DNA of 64,000 nucleotides from positions 368,075,105-368,139,104 of the forward strand of contig CM022297.1 in the NCBI GenBank assembly GCA_011799875.1, in the 5' to 3' direction. Within the stretch, counting starts at the first letter, position 1. Every line of letters begins with the position of its first letter. The stretch comes from Thinopyrum elongatum. Lineage: Eukaryota > Streptophyta > Magnoliopsida > Poales > Poaceae. The notes below the pieces were generated by a model. That model saw only the letters and a program-made list of their open reading frames with translations, did not search any database and was not told the DNA's origin. Below are positions 20,968 through 33,242 of the stretch, in pieces. The position numbers were made by a program, and so were the translations under genes.

Positions 20968-22674
20968 TGTTGGAAATATGCCCTAGAGGCAATAATAAAG
21001 TTGTTATTATTATATTTCCTTAATCATGATAAAGGTTTATTATTCATGCTAGAATTGTATTGAACGAAAACTTAAATACATGTGTGAATACACAAACAAA
21101 TATTAAGTCCCTAGTAAGCCTCTACTAGACTAGCTCGTTGATCAAAGATGGTTAAGGTTTCCTAACCATAGACATGAGTTGTCATTTGATAACGGGATCA
21201 CATCATTAGGAGAATGATGTCATGGACAAGACCCAACCGTTAGCATAGCATATGATCATTCAGTTTATTGCTACTGCTTTCTTAATGTCAAATACATGTT
21301 TCTTCGACCATGAGATCATGCAACTCCTGGACTCTAGAGGAATGCCTTGTGTGCCATCAAACATCACAATGTAACTAGGTGATCATAAAGGTGCTCTACA
21401 GGTATCTCCGAAGGTGTCTGTTGGGTTGGCATGGATCAAGACTGGGATTTGTCACTCCGTGTGACGGAGAGGTATCTCTGGGCCCTCTCGGTAATACAGC
21501 ATCACAAGAAGCTTGCAAGCAAAGTGACTAAGGAGTTAGTTACAGGATGATGTATTACGGAACGAGTAAAGAGACTTACCAGTAACGAGATTGAACTAGG
21601 TATAGAGATACCAATGATCGAATCTCGGGCAAGTAACATACCGACAGACAAAAGTAACTACGTATGTTGTCATAAAGGTTCGACCGATAAAGATCTTCGT
21701 AGAATATGTAGGAACCAATATGGGCATCCAGGTCCCGCTATTGGCTATTGACCTGAGAAGCATCTCGGTCATGTCTACATCATTGTCGAACCGTAGGGTC
21801 CGCACGCTTAACGTTCATTGATGATATAGTATTATATGAGTTATGTATGTTGGTGACCTAATGTTGTTCGGAGTCCCGGATGAGATCACGAACATGAAGA
21901 GGAGCTCCGGAATAGTCCGGTGGTAAAGATTGATATATGGGATAATAGTGTTTGGCCTCTGGAAGGGTTCCGGAATTCACCGGAAGGGGTTTTGGATGTT
22001 TCCCGAAATGTTCGGGTACGAGAACACTTTATTTGGGCCAAGGGGTAAAGCCCACGAGGCTTTAGGAAGGTGCAAAAAGAGTTTTGCAGAGGCCAGGGGG
22101 CAAGATGCCATTGACCCTGGCGTCTGGGGCCAAACGCTGAGGACCCTGGCGTCAGGTCCTGGAGTCCGAGAGGGCATGCTAAACCGACTTTGAGGAGGCT
22201 CTTTCTCCAAGAAACAACCCCAGGGCTCAACATATAAATAGAGGGGCAGGGCTTGCACCTGGAACACATAAAGATTCACCAAGCCGTGTGCCGGCAACCC
22301 CGCCCCCTCTAGTTTATCCTCCGTCATAGTTTCCGTTGTGCTTGGCAAAGCCTTGCGGAGATTGTTCACCACCAACGTCACCACGCCGCTGTGCTGCCGG
22401 AACTCATCTACTACTTCGCCCCTCTTCCTGTATCAAGAAGGCGAGGATGTCATCGAACTGAACCTTTGCTGAACATGGAGGTGCCGTACGTTCGGTACTT
22501 GATATGGACGGATCGTGAAGGTGTACGACTACATCAACCGCGTTGATAAACGCTTCCGCTTAGCGATCTTCAAGGGTATGAAGATGCTCTCACCCTCTCG
22601 TAGCTATGCATCTCCATGGATAGATCTTGCGTGTGCGTAGAATTTTTTTGCTTTCCATGCAACGTTCCCCAACA
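20968..22674 (+). repeat. 5' LTR of the Angela-type element
   Basis: The LTR runs TG to CA, 1707 bp. A TATA box lies at 22233-22240. In U3, GACCCTGGCGTC occurs twice (22113-22124 and 22142-22153). Confidence 0.9.
22233..22240 (+). promoter_or_regulatory. LTR TATA box (Angela)
   Basis: TATAAATA before GAGGGGCAGG is the usual core promoter position of BARE1/Angela LTRs. Confidence 0.7.
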
Positions 22675-23166
22675 GTGGCATCATGACCCAGGTCTATGCG
22701 TAGATGATATGCACGAGTAGACACAAAGGAGTTGTGGGCGGTGATGTTCATACTGCTTACCACCAACGTCTTATTTTGATTCGGCGGCATTGTGGGATGA
22801 AGCGGCCCGGACCAACCTTACATGTCCACGTACATGAGACCGGTTCCACCGACTGATGCAACTTGTTTTGCATAAGGTGGCTAGCGGGTGTCTGTTTCTC
22901 TCACTTTAGTTGAATCGAATTTGACTACGGCCGGTCCTTGCAGAAGGTTAAAACAACAAACTTGATAATCACCGTTGTGGTTTTGCCTAGGTAAGAACGG
23001 TTCTTGCTAGTTACCCATAGCAGCCACGTAAAACTTTCAACAACAAAGTAGAAGACATCTAACTTGTTTTGCAGGGTATGTTGTGATGTGATGTGGTCAA
23101 GACGTGATGTGATATATGTTGTTGTATGAGATGATCATGTTTGGTAATATCGACAATCGGCAGGAG
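22675..23166 (+). other. Angela leader with a degenerate primer site
   Basis: 22676-22690 reads TGGCATCATGACCCA where BARE-type elements carry a site complementary to initiator tRNA-Met (TGGTATCA...). The rest is untranslated leader; no gag start is reached before the B2 insertion. Confidence 0.75.
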
Positions 23167-23660
23167 TGCTACTTCTTGAGCTTGCGTTGGTTTTTTCCTT
23201 GAAGAGGAAAGGGTGATGCAGCAAAGTAGAGATAATTATTTCCCTCAGTTAGAGAACCAAGGTATGAATCCAGTAGGAGGTACAAGCAAGTCCCCAATCT
23301 ACGCACCTGCACAAACAATCAAACACTTGCACCCAACGCGATAAAGGGCTTGTCAATCCCTTCACGGTCAATTGCAAAGGTGAGATCTGATAGAGATAGG
23401 TATATAAGATTGCCAAAACGTAAAACAAAATAAAAGTAAATAAATTGCAGCAAGGTATTTTTTATATATAGATCTGAAAATATATGATGGAAAATAGACC
23501 CGAGGGCCATAGGTTTCACTAGAGGCTTCTCTCTTGAAAGCAAATAATACGGTGGGTGAACAAATTACTGTCGAGCAATTGATAGAAAAGTGCAAAGTTA
23601 TGATGATATCCAAGGCAATGATTATGCATATAGGCATCACGTCCGTGTCAAGTAGACCGA
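23167..23660 (-). repeat. 3' LTR of B2, first segment
   Basis: The segment nearest the LTR's 3' end, in reverse orientation. It is interrupted after ACCGA (23656-23660) by WHAM2, and resumes at 33243 once the second ACCGA is passed. Together the segments make about 1577 bp, matching the 1588-bp B1 LTR. Confidence 0.9.
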
Positions 23661-25068
23661 TGATACGTCTCCGTCGTATCTACTTTTCCTAATGCTTTTC
23701 CTCTTGTTTTGGACTCTAATTTGCATGATTTGAATGAAACTAACCCGGACTGACGCTGTTTTCAGCAGAACTACCATGGTGTTGTTTTTGTGCAGAAATA
23801 AAAGTTCTCGGAATGGAACGAAACTTTGCGAGGATTTTTTATACAATAAAAGTTAATTTCTGGAGCCAAGAACCACCGGAGGGGGGCACCTGGGTGGGCA
23901 CAACCCACCAGGGCGCGCCACCCCCTCCAGGCACACCCAGGTGGGTTGTCCCCACCTGGTGGCCCCGCAGACCCTGAAACCGACGCTATAAAATCACATA
24001 TTTCTAGAAAAAATCAGGGAGAAAGAATTATCGCGTTTCGCGAGACGGAGCCGCCGCCACCTCCTATTCTTCATCGGGAGTCCAGATCTGGAGCCGTTTG
24101 GGGCTCCGGAGAGGGGGATCTTCGATCTTCGTCATCACCAACCCTTCTCCATCGCCAATTCCATGATGCCCCCACCGGGAGTGAGTAATTCCTTCGTAGG
24201 CTCGCTGGTCGGTGAGGAGTTGGATGAGATTCATCATGTAATTGAGTTAGTTTTGTTAGGGCTTGATCCCTAGTATCCATTATGTTCTGAGATTGATGTT
24301 GCTATGACTTTGCCATGCTCAATGCTTGTTACCTTGGGCCCGGGTGCCATGATTTCAGATCTGAACCATTTATGTTATCACCATTATATCTATGTTCTAG
24401 ATCCGATCTTGCAAGTTATAGTCACCTACTACGTGTTATGATCCGGCAACCCCGGAGTGACAATAGTCGGGACACTTCTCGGTGATGACCGTAGTTTGAG
24501 GAGTTCATGTATTCACCGTGTGTTAATGCTTTGTTCCGGTTCTCTATTAAAAGGAGGCCTTAATATCCCTTAGTTTCCAATATGGACCCCGCTGCCACGG
24601 GAGGGTAGGACAAAAGATGTCATGCAAGTTCTTTCCATAAGCACGTATGACTATTTACGGAATACATGCCTACATTATATTTATGAACTGGAGCTAGTGC
24701 CGTATCGCCCTAGGTTATAACTGTCACATGATGAATATCATCTAATGAATTACCGATCCAATGCCTACGATTTTCCTACATATTGATCTTGCTAAGTTAC
24801 TACTGCTGCTGTTACTATTGCACTTGCTACGAAACTACTGCTATCACTGTTACCGTTACTGCTGCTGCTACTACTATCAAAACTATCATATTACTGTGCT
24901 ACTAATCACTTTGCTGTAGATAATTAATCTCCAGGTGTGGTTGAATTGACAACTCAGCTGCTAATACTTACAAATATTCTTTGGCTCCCCTTGTGTCGAA
25001 TCTATAAATTTGGGTTGAATACTCTACCCTCGAAAACTGTTGCGATCCCCTATACTTGTGGGTTATCA
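23661..25068 (+). repeat. 5' LTR of WHAM2
   Basis: The LTR is 1408 bp, TGATACGTCTCC to GGGTTATCA, with the GATACG/CGTATC inverted pair at its start. Confidence 0.92.
23987..23993 (+). promoter_or_regulatory. LTR TATA box (WHAM2)
   Basis: TATAAAA follows a GC-rich stretch in the LTR. The same box is at 32152-32158 in the 3' LTR. WHAM1 has only ATATAAC here. Confidence 0.55.
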
Positions 25069-25079
25069 AGACCTTTTTC

Positions 25080-25097
25080 TGGCGCCGTTGCCGGGGA
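25080..25097 (+). promoter_or_regulatory. Primer binding site, perfect tRNA-Asp type (WHAM2)
   Basis: TGGCGCCGTTGCCGGGGA matches the complement of the plant tRNA-Asp 3' end over 18 bases. Confidence 0.85.
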
Positions 25098-25146
25098 GCA
25101 TAGCTATATTTGTTGAGTCACTTGGGATTATTATCAAATTATCACT

Positions 25147-27290
25147 ATGAAGAATCTGAAGGGTGCTAAGACTAAGATTTTTCCCTCTAAGACGAGGAGA
25201 GGTAAGGAACTGCCATCCAGCTCCGCTTTAGATTCATCTTCTGTTATAAGTAAACTTGCAACACCACCACATGCTCTTAATTCTGATATGTCGCAAGTTA
25301 TTGATGATGCTACTTCTGCTATGAATGCTTATGATGATGCCAGTACCTTGCTTGATGATGATGTGCCACTAGGTGAATTTCTTGATGAACAAATTGCTAG
25401 AGTAAGACAACATGATATTGTTGAAACTGATGATGAGCTTGAAACTGAAAATCTTGAAACACCTGCTAGAACTAGCCCTCCTAGATATGAATTGCCAAAG
25501 GTACCGGAAGGCTATGTTATGGGTGAGGAGGCAACTAGAGATATTCTTGCTTGTAAGGATAGAGATGATCTAGAGAAATTATGATGCAAGTACAAAGAAA
25601 AATCTCTGAATGCTAGAATGAAATATGATCCTAAGTTTGCTACTTCACCTATCTTTATTGATGATAAGGATTATGAATTCTCTGTCGACCCAGAGTTAAT
25701 TACTTTGGTTGAATCTGATCCTTTCCATGGTTATGAAACTGAAACTGTTGTGGCACATCTTACTAAATTAAACGACATAGCCACCCTTTTTGCTCATGAT
25801 GAGAAAATTCGCTATTACTATATTCTCAAATTATTTCCGTTCTCATTAAAGGGTGATGCTAAAGCTTGGTACAATACTCTTGCTCCTGGTTGTGTGCGTA
25901 GTCCCCAGGATATGATTTATTACTTCTCTGAAAAATATTTTCCTGCTCATAAGAAACAAGCTGCCTTACAGGAAATATTTAACTTTGCGCAAATTGAAGA
26001 AGAGAGTCTCCCACAAGCTTGGGGGAGGCTTCTCCAATTGCTTAATGCTTTGCCTGATCATCCTCTTAAGAAAAATGAAATACTTGATATCTTCTATAAT
26101 GGACTAACCGATGCTTCTAGGAATTTCCTAGATAGTTGTGCTGGTTGTGTTTTCAGGGAATGAACTATTGGGCAAGCTGAAGAATTATTGAATAACATAT
26201 TGAAAAATTATGATGATTGGACTCTTCCTGAAACAACATCTAAACCCACTCCGAAGAAGAGGGGTATTTTATATCTCAGTCCTGAAGATATGCAAGAGGC
26301 AAAGAAATCTATGAAGGAAAAAGGTATTAAAGCTGAGGATGTTAAAAATTTACCTCCTATTGAAGAAATACATGGGCTTGATACATCACCACCACCTGCG
26401 GTGGTAGAGGTAAATTCTCTAATGAAATTCAATGATAATGATAATCTTCACAATATGCACCCTAGCCAATGCCTTTATGAGTTTGAAAACTACATTAGAA
26501 AGCAAGATCACTTCAATGCAAATGTTATGAAACAGTTGAAATATAATTCTGATATGATTGCTCGCTTGAGTGACTTGTTATTTAGAAGCTCAAATGATGT
26601 TAGAGGTGTAGGGAAGCATGCTTCTATGGTTCAAACTCAGTTAGAACAAGTTGCTAAATCTGAAAGAGAATTGCTTGATGAAATGAATAATAATATCAAT
26701 GATCATGCTGTTAGAGTAATGACTAGAGGAGGTAGAATGACTCAGGAACCACTTTATCCAGAGGGACACCCAAAAAGAATTGAACAAGACTCTCAAAGAG
26801 TTGACACTGATGCACGTAGTCCTTCTAAAAAGAAAAAGAAGAAGAAAAACAATAGGACTTTGCATGCCTCTAGTGAACCTGAAGTAGAAAAACCTCCTGA
26901 TAATGATAATGAAGTCTCTATCTCTGATGTTGAAAATCAATCTGGTAGTGAACACTCACCTTCTAATAATGAAAAAAATATAATGATGAGGTTCATGAAG
27001 AAACTCAAACAAATAATAAAGAATCAGACAATGATGTTGAGATAGAACCAGCAGTTGATCTTGATAACCCACAACCTAAGAATAAAAGATATGATAAAAG
27101 AGACTTTGTTGCTAGAAAACATGGAAAGGAAAGAGAGCCATGGGTTCAAAAACCTATGCCCTTTCCACCTAAGTCAACTAAAAAGAAAGATGATGAAGAA
27201 TTTGAACGCTTTGCTGAAATGCCGAGGCCAGTCTTTTTGCGTACTCGCTTGACTGATATCTTAAAAATGCCTCCTTATGCAAAGTACATG
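25147..27290 (+). pseudogene. gag (WHAM2)
   Basis: The ATG at 25147 opens MKNLKGAKTKIFPSK. The Gag core runs from about 25620 to 26165 (FHGYETETVVAHLTK, FSEKYFPAHKKQ, LLQLLNALPDHP, FYNGLTDAS). A long polar, lysine-rich C-terminal part has no zinc knuckle. Three lesions: TGA at 25582-25584, TGA at 26161-26163 and a frameshift around 26970-26985, after which the frame continues into the protease. The 3' boundary is approximate. Closely similar to WHAM1 gag but not interrupted. Confidence 0.8.
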
Positions 27291-27923
27291 AAAGACATCA
27301 TCACCAATAAGAGAAAAATACCGGAAGCTGAAATATCCACCATGCTTGCTAATTATACTTTTAAAGATGGAGTACCTAAAAATCTTGGAGATCCGGGAAT
27401 ACCAACTATACCTTGCTCCATCAAAAGAAATTATGTGAAAACTGCTTTATGTGATTTGGGAGCTGGTGTTAGCGTTATGCCTTTCTCTTTATATAAAAGA
27501 CTTGATTTGAATAAACTCACACCTACTGAAATATCTTTGCAAATGGCTAACAAATCAACTGCCATACCTATCGGTATTTGTGAGGATGTGCCCGTTGTTG
27601 TTGCTAATGTTACTATTTTGACTGACTTTGTTATACTTGAGATGCCCGAGGACGACAACATGTCGATTATCCTTGGTAGACCCTTCTTGAATACTGCAGG
27701 GGCTGTTATTGATTGCAATAAAAGCAAGGTCACTTTTCATATTAATGGTAATGAGCATACGATGCACTTTCCGAAGAAACAATTCCAAGTGAATGGTATT
27801 AATGTTATTGAAAAATCTCCGACAATCACTATTGGAAGTTTTCAACTACCTCTACCTACTGTTAAAAAGAAATATGAAATGCTTATTGTTGGGGATATTC
27901 ATATCCCCGTTGAGGTAACTTAG
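27291..27923 (+). pseudogene. Retropepsin-like protease (WHAM2)
   Basis: The same frame as the gag C-terminus after the frameshift. The catalytic motif is CDLGAGVSVMP (Asp codon 27453-27455), then ILGRPFLNTAGA. The domain itself has no stop and could be active. It ends EVT-stop at 27921-27923, as in WHAM1; no RT follows. Confidence 0.8.
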
Positions 27924-28698
27924 TGATTTACAAAAGTTCTTCGGTTTCATGCTAATCGAAAGTGGTTGTTAATAAGACTTGATCAACCTTATTAATGGAT
28001 CATTTTTGAGAGGTATGAAGTTGATGAATTTAGTAAGCACTACCTTCTGTCCCAACCTTTTGTTTTCTGTTTTTATTAGCTAAATAAAATAAAATGCCAT
28101 GTTTTATCTGTTTTCTGATTTTCCTGTGCAATAAAAAATGACCTAAAAATAAAAGTTCTTAGAATGGTCTAAAAATTTGATACGATTTTTTTTCTGAATA
28201 TTTAAGAATTTTTGGTGCAAATAATATCAGCGGGAGGTGCACCAGGTGGGCACAACCCACCTGGGCGCGCCAGGACCCCCAGGCGCGCCCTGGTGGGTTG
28301 TGGGCCCCCTCACTTATCTCTTCATCCCACATCATCACCTACCTCCAGAAAAAATTCACCATTGCTCTTGCTCTCGTGTTCTTGCTCTCAAACCCGCGGA
28401 TTTCGATCTCTTTGCTCGAAGCTCCATTTCCGAAACTGTTTTAGGGGATTGTTGCTTGGTATGTGACTCCTCCGTGTGTCCAATTAGTTTTTGCTTTAGT
28501 TGTTTAATTTTGAATAATTAGCTACTCTTGGTGCTGCTGTAGATGAGCTTGCATGTTGAATTCTTAGAGTTTTAAGTAGTTTGAATGCTTGCTATGGCCT
28601 CTATGCTTCCCTATGAGTAGTTACTATCAATCTTGTTAAGTTTTGTTGAGAAAAATTTTGTGGACTAAAAATTTCAGAATTTTGCTCATAGGAAAAAC
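27924..28698 (+). other. Spacer between protease and 3' ORF (WHAM2)
   Basis: Equivalent to 15620-16408 of WHAM1, with a GC-rich LTR-like patch near 28230-28310 and no supportable gene. Confidence 0.6.
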
Positions 28699-29877
28699 AT
28701 GAGTATCTTTATGAAGTGTGTTTCCAAGAAGAACTCCAAGGGAGTAATTGGGGAGTCATCTGACAGTGATCTCCGCACCCGGAGGTTGGCGGAGTTATGG
28801 CCGTGCGAATGGCCGCATACCCCGTTCATGGAAGGGGCCGGAATCCTCCAAGAGTTTGCACAATATGCTGCTAATGCCAGCCTCACCGACTTCATCACAG
28901 CTGAATGCGAATAGTATCATCTCCTCACAAATTCCTTTGTGCAAAGTTTTTACTTTCCTTCCTAAGAATAATCCCCCTGAAGTGCAGTTTAATTTATACG
29001 CCGAACCCCATCAGATACCGCTTACTGAATTTTGTGAAATATGCTTGCTTCCTTCTGATGGTGGGTTGGTAGAGCCTAGGCCTGCAGAGTTAGAAGGTTT
29101 TTACCATACTCTGTCTGTGGGGTCGAGAGAGGAGTGTCGAGTGTCACCGCCACTAGCTTGCAATTTCCTGCTGTTCATTATTTTGCTCTTTTTATTGCAA
29201 AGTGCTTGCTTGCTAGAGAGAAGGTGGGTGCACTCAGTGCCCCAAACCTTGCTGTTTTATGTCGTGCACTAGAAGGCGACAACACTTATAGCTTGGGAGC
29301 TATTGTGGCACGCTGCCTCCACATTAATAAATCCAAGGGTAAAATACATGGTGGTATTTATGGTACTCGCCTGGCAGCTCACTTTAATGTTCATATACGC
29401 CAGCATGATTACCCTTTGCCCAAGGTTCACCTAGATCGTGCTGCTATGGAATACCATCAGTTTATTGCTGCCGATTATCCTGACATTCCTCTTCCTTATA
29501 ATCTGGTTTTTAGTGTGAAAACTTGTGATATTATTCTACTGCCTGCACTTGCTTTGTTTGATCCCATTGCCAGGGGTGGATACATGATTATGCCTGCGGA
29601 CATCATCGCTTACCGGAACAACCAGGCTGCAACACAGGAGGAGCCTCAGCAGTGGGACCCTCAGGTGCCCGCACTTCAACATAGGACCTCATGGCTTCTA
29701 CGACTGGTGATTACCAAGTTAGGCCAAAAGCCTAAGCTTGGGGAGTACGTATTTCCACCGACATTACATTCATGTTTACACATTTCATTTCAGTTGTCGG
29801 TGTCCACACTTTTTCATTGTATTATCCATGCTAGAATTATTTTCTTGCTTTCTTCTTGTGTGTTTGAAAAACTTTGA
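28699..29877 (+). pseudogene. 3' ORF of WHAM-like element (WHAM2)
   Basis: The ATG at 28699 opens MSIFMKCVSKKNSKG. Landmarks match WHAM1's 3' ORF: LWPCEWP, YHLLTNSFVQ, LQFPAVHYFALFIAKC, YSLGAIVARCLHI and HGGIYGTRL. Lesions: TAG at 28912-28914, a frameshift near 28960 and a second near 29130 that restores the original frame. The natural end is probably near 29720; the frame up to 29877 reads into sequence that is noncoding in WHAM1. The protein differs from WHAM1's at many residues while landmarks are kept, which suggests past selection. Function unknown. Confidence 0.6.
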
Positions 29878-31820
29878 GAAAATCCAAAAATATATTTCTT
29901 GCTTCTTTTTTATTTTTCTTCCTAGTTTAAATTCTTGTAGCACTAAAAAGAAAAACCCAAAAGATCTCCTTTTGCTTGTTGGGAGCTTTCCCGTGTAAAT
30001 AGTTTTCTCGTTTTGGTTTTTCCCCTTTTATTTGCTTTCTTTCAGAAAACCAAAAACTCCAAAAATATTTCAGTCTGTTTTTCTGAACTTCTTTTCTTTT
30101 ATTGAGTCATGCCAAGGAGAAGACCACGATGAAAATGTTGAGTGGCTCTCATATGCATTATTGTTAATCTAACAAAGAGCCCAATTTACCTTGTCTTCTC
30201 CTTTTGAATAAAATGTTTGCAGATTCCAACTTAGTCCACGGCACTCTTGCACTATTATCATTTTCACATTGTTCGGTCGTGCAAGTGAAAGGCAATAATG
30301 ACGATATTCGATGAACTGGCCGTGGCAGAGAGAAACGGGTATGAACTCGACTTGTTCTGTTTTTGTAAATATGTTTAACCTAGTATCCATGATTCAGCCC
30401 ATTATGATTTAACATGTTTGCAATGACAATTAGAGATTATAGTTTCTCATGCCATGCATAAGTAGCTAGGAGTGGATAATGATTTATCTTGGATGTCAAC
30501 ATTGCATTAAAATGATTGTGATGTAGTATGATAATATGGTATCCTCCTCTGAATGTTCGAGTGGCTTGACTTGGCACATGTTCATGCATGTAGTTGAATC
30601 AAAACCAACATAGCCTCTATGATATTTATGTTCATGGTGTTCATATCCTACTCATGCTAGTGTCCAATGTTACTTATGCGTAATGCATGTTCATGACCGT
30701 TGTTGCTCTCTAGCTGGCTGCTTCTCAACCTATTTGCTAGCCTTCGCCTATACTAAGTGGGAATTCTGCTTGTACATCAAAAACCTTGAACCCAAGTTAT
30801 TCCAGATGAGTCCACCATACCTACCTATATGCGGTATTACCCTGCCATCCTAAGTAAATTTGCATGTGCCACCTCTAAAAAAACCCTCAAATAAATATCC
30901 TTTTTGTGTGCCTGGATTGTTCATAGAGCGACAGGAGGTAGTCGGTATCTTCCATGCTAAGCGGGTTATTCTCAGGATGAGTGTTTATTCACTCACCATT
31001 GCACGAGAAAGGGGCGGTAATAGGGATTCCCAGTTCCGGATTCAAAAATTGCAAATAATTAAACAAAACTCCCCCAGGACTGTTGTTGGTATGGACGGCA
31101 CCCGTTGTTTCGGACAAGCCGTGGAGTGTGAATGTTGGTGGAGGGGGAGTAAACCTTTACTTTTATTGCTTGGGAACCGCCACTAATGTGTTTAGCATGG
31201 AAGATATTGATAACTGATGGTCGTGAAGTAAACAAAAAGGGTGCATCTCTCAAAATTTCATTTACCTCTGTTTTTAAAACTTGAGCTCTGGCACCTCTGC
31301 AAATCACTGCTTCCCTCTGCGAAGGGACTATCTATTTACTTTTATGTTGTGTCATCACCTTCTCAAATAAGCGCCAGAACCTGAGAGCACTGCTGTCATG
31401 CTTATGCATTGTGTGTAGCTAATGTTGGGTGCATCATGACTGGATCTTTTCTACCATGAATTACAATGTTTAGTCGCTGCTCGGACTTTGGAGGTGCTCT
31501 GCATTTATGTTTTGCGGTCTCAGAAAGGGCTAGCGAGATACCACTATTGTCATATTATATCATGGTTGTTTTGACAACGTGTTGTTGTTTGAGATATCTT
31601 ATTATTGCTCGCTAGTTGATTATGTCATTGATATGAGTTAATATAATTTTTAAGAGTTATTGTCGACATGGTTAGTTATAATATTGGCTGAAAACTTGGG
31701 TGCTATTTAAGCTTATTTATGCAAACAAGAGCAAAAGAGTTCGTAAAAGTTTTTCTTTTTCACTTTCAGTTTATCAACTGAATTGCTTGAGGACAAGCAA
31801 AGGTTTAAGCTTGGGGGAGT
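29878..31820 (+). other. 3' noncoding region of WHAM2
   Basis: Aligns with 17580-19537 of WHAM1. 30780-31420 carries the block shared with Sabrina-like element A. No gene. It ends TTTAAGCTTGGGGGAGT. Confidence 0.7.
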
Positions 31821-33237
31821 TGATACGTCTCCGTCGTATCTACTTTTCCTAATGCTTTTCCTCTTGTTTTGGAGTCTAATTTGTATGATTTGAATGAAAC
31901 TAACCCGGACTGACGCTGTTTTCAGCAGAACTACCATGGTGTTGTTTTTGTGCAGAAATAAAAGTTCTCGGAATGGAACAAAACTTTGCGAGGATTTTTT
32001 ATACAATAAAAGATAATTTCTGGAGCCAAGAACCACCGGAGGGGGGGGGGGCACCTGGGTGGGCACAACCCACCAGGGCGCGCCACCCCCTCCAGGCGTG
32101 CCCAGGTGGGTTGTCCCCACCTGGTGGCCCCGCAGACCCTGAAACCGACCCTATAAAATCACATATTTCCAGAAAAAAATTTAGGGAGAAAGAATTATCG
32201 CGTTTCGTGAGACGGAGCTGCCGCCACCTCCTGTTCTTCATCGGGAGTCCAGATCTGGAGTCCGTTTGGGGCTCTGGAGAGGGGGATCTTCGATCTTCGT
32301 CATCACCAACCCTTCTCCATCGCCAATTCCATGATGCTCTCCACCGGGAGTGAGTAATTCTTTCGTAGGCTCGCTGGTCGGTGAGGAGTTGGATGAGATT
32401 CATCATGTAATCGAGTTAGTTTTGTTAGGGCTAGATCCCTAGTATCCATTATGTTCTGAGATTGATGTTGCTATGACTTTGCCATGCTCAATGCTTGTCA
32501 CCTTGGGCCCGGGTGCCATGATTTCAGATCTGAACCATTTATGTTATCACCATTATATCTATGTTCTAGATCCTATCTTGCAAGTTATAGTCACCTACTA
32601 CGTGTTATGATCCGGCAATCCCGGAGTGACAATAGTCGGGACACTTCCCGGTGATGACCGTAGTTTGAGGAGTTCATGTATTCACCGTGTGTTAATGCTT
32701 TGTTCCAGTTCTCTATTAAAAGGAGGCCTTAATATCCCTTAGTTGCCAATATGGACCCCGCTGCCACGGGAGGGTAGGACAAAAGATGTCATGCAAGTTC
32801 TTTCCATAAGCACGTATGACTATTTACGGAATACATGCCTACATTATATTTATGAACTGGAGCTAGTGCCGTATCGCCCTAGGTTATAACTGTCACATGA
32901 TGAATATCATCCAATGAATTACCGATCCAATGACTACGATTTTCCTACATATTGATCTTGCTAAGTTACTACTGCTGCTGTTACTATTGCACGTGCTATG
33001 AAACTACTGCTATCACTGTTACCGTTACTGCTGCTGCTACTACTATCAAAACTATCATATTACTGTGCTACTGATCACTTTGCTGTAGATAATTAATCTC
33101 TAGGTGTGGTTGAATTGACAACTCAGCTGCTAATACTTACAAATATTCTTTTGCTCCCCTTGTGTCGAATCTATAAATTTGGGTTGAATACTCTACCCTC
33201 GAAAACTGTTGCGATCCCCTATACTTGTGGGTTATCA
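31821..33237 (+). repeat. 3' LTR of WHAM2
   Basis: The LTR is 1417 bp and pairs with 23661-25068. A G-run near 32040 is longer than in the 5' LTR. It is followed directly by the ACCGA duplication. Confidence 0.92.
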
Positions 33238-33242
33238 ACCGA

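Larger units (their letters stand above)
20968..23166 (+). mobile_element. Angela/BARE1/WIS-type Copia element, 5' end
   Basis: A 1707-bp LTR opening TGTTGGAAATATGCCC and ending TTCCCCAACA is followed by the typical leader (CAGGTCTATGCGTAGATG). The leader is cut at 23167 by the inverted Sabrina-like element B2; the rest, with gag-pol, must lie beyond the window. It is the only Copia element here. Confidence 0.9.
23661..33237 (+). mobile_element. Complete WHAM-like non-autonomous element WHAM2
   Basis: The element is 9577 bp, with LTRs 23661-25068 and 31821-33237, perfect duplications ACCGA (23656-23660, 33238-33242), a perfect tRNA-Asp type primer site, gag, protease, 3' ORF and polypurine tract. 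RT, RNase H and integrase are absent. I counted about 14 substitutions in the first 440 LTR positions, roughly 3 percent, which suggests an insertion on the order of a million years old at usual grass rates. Confidence 0.9.
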
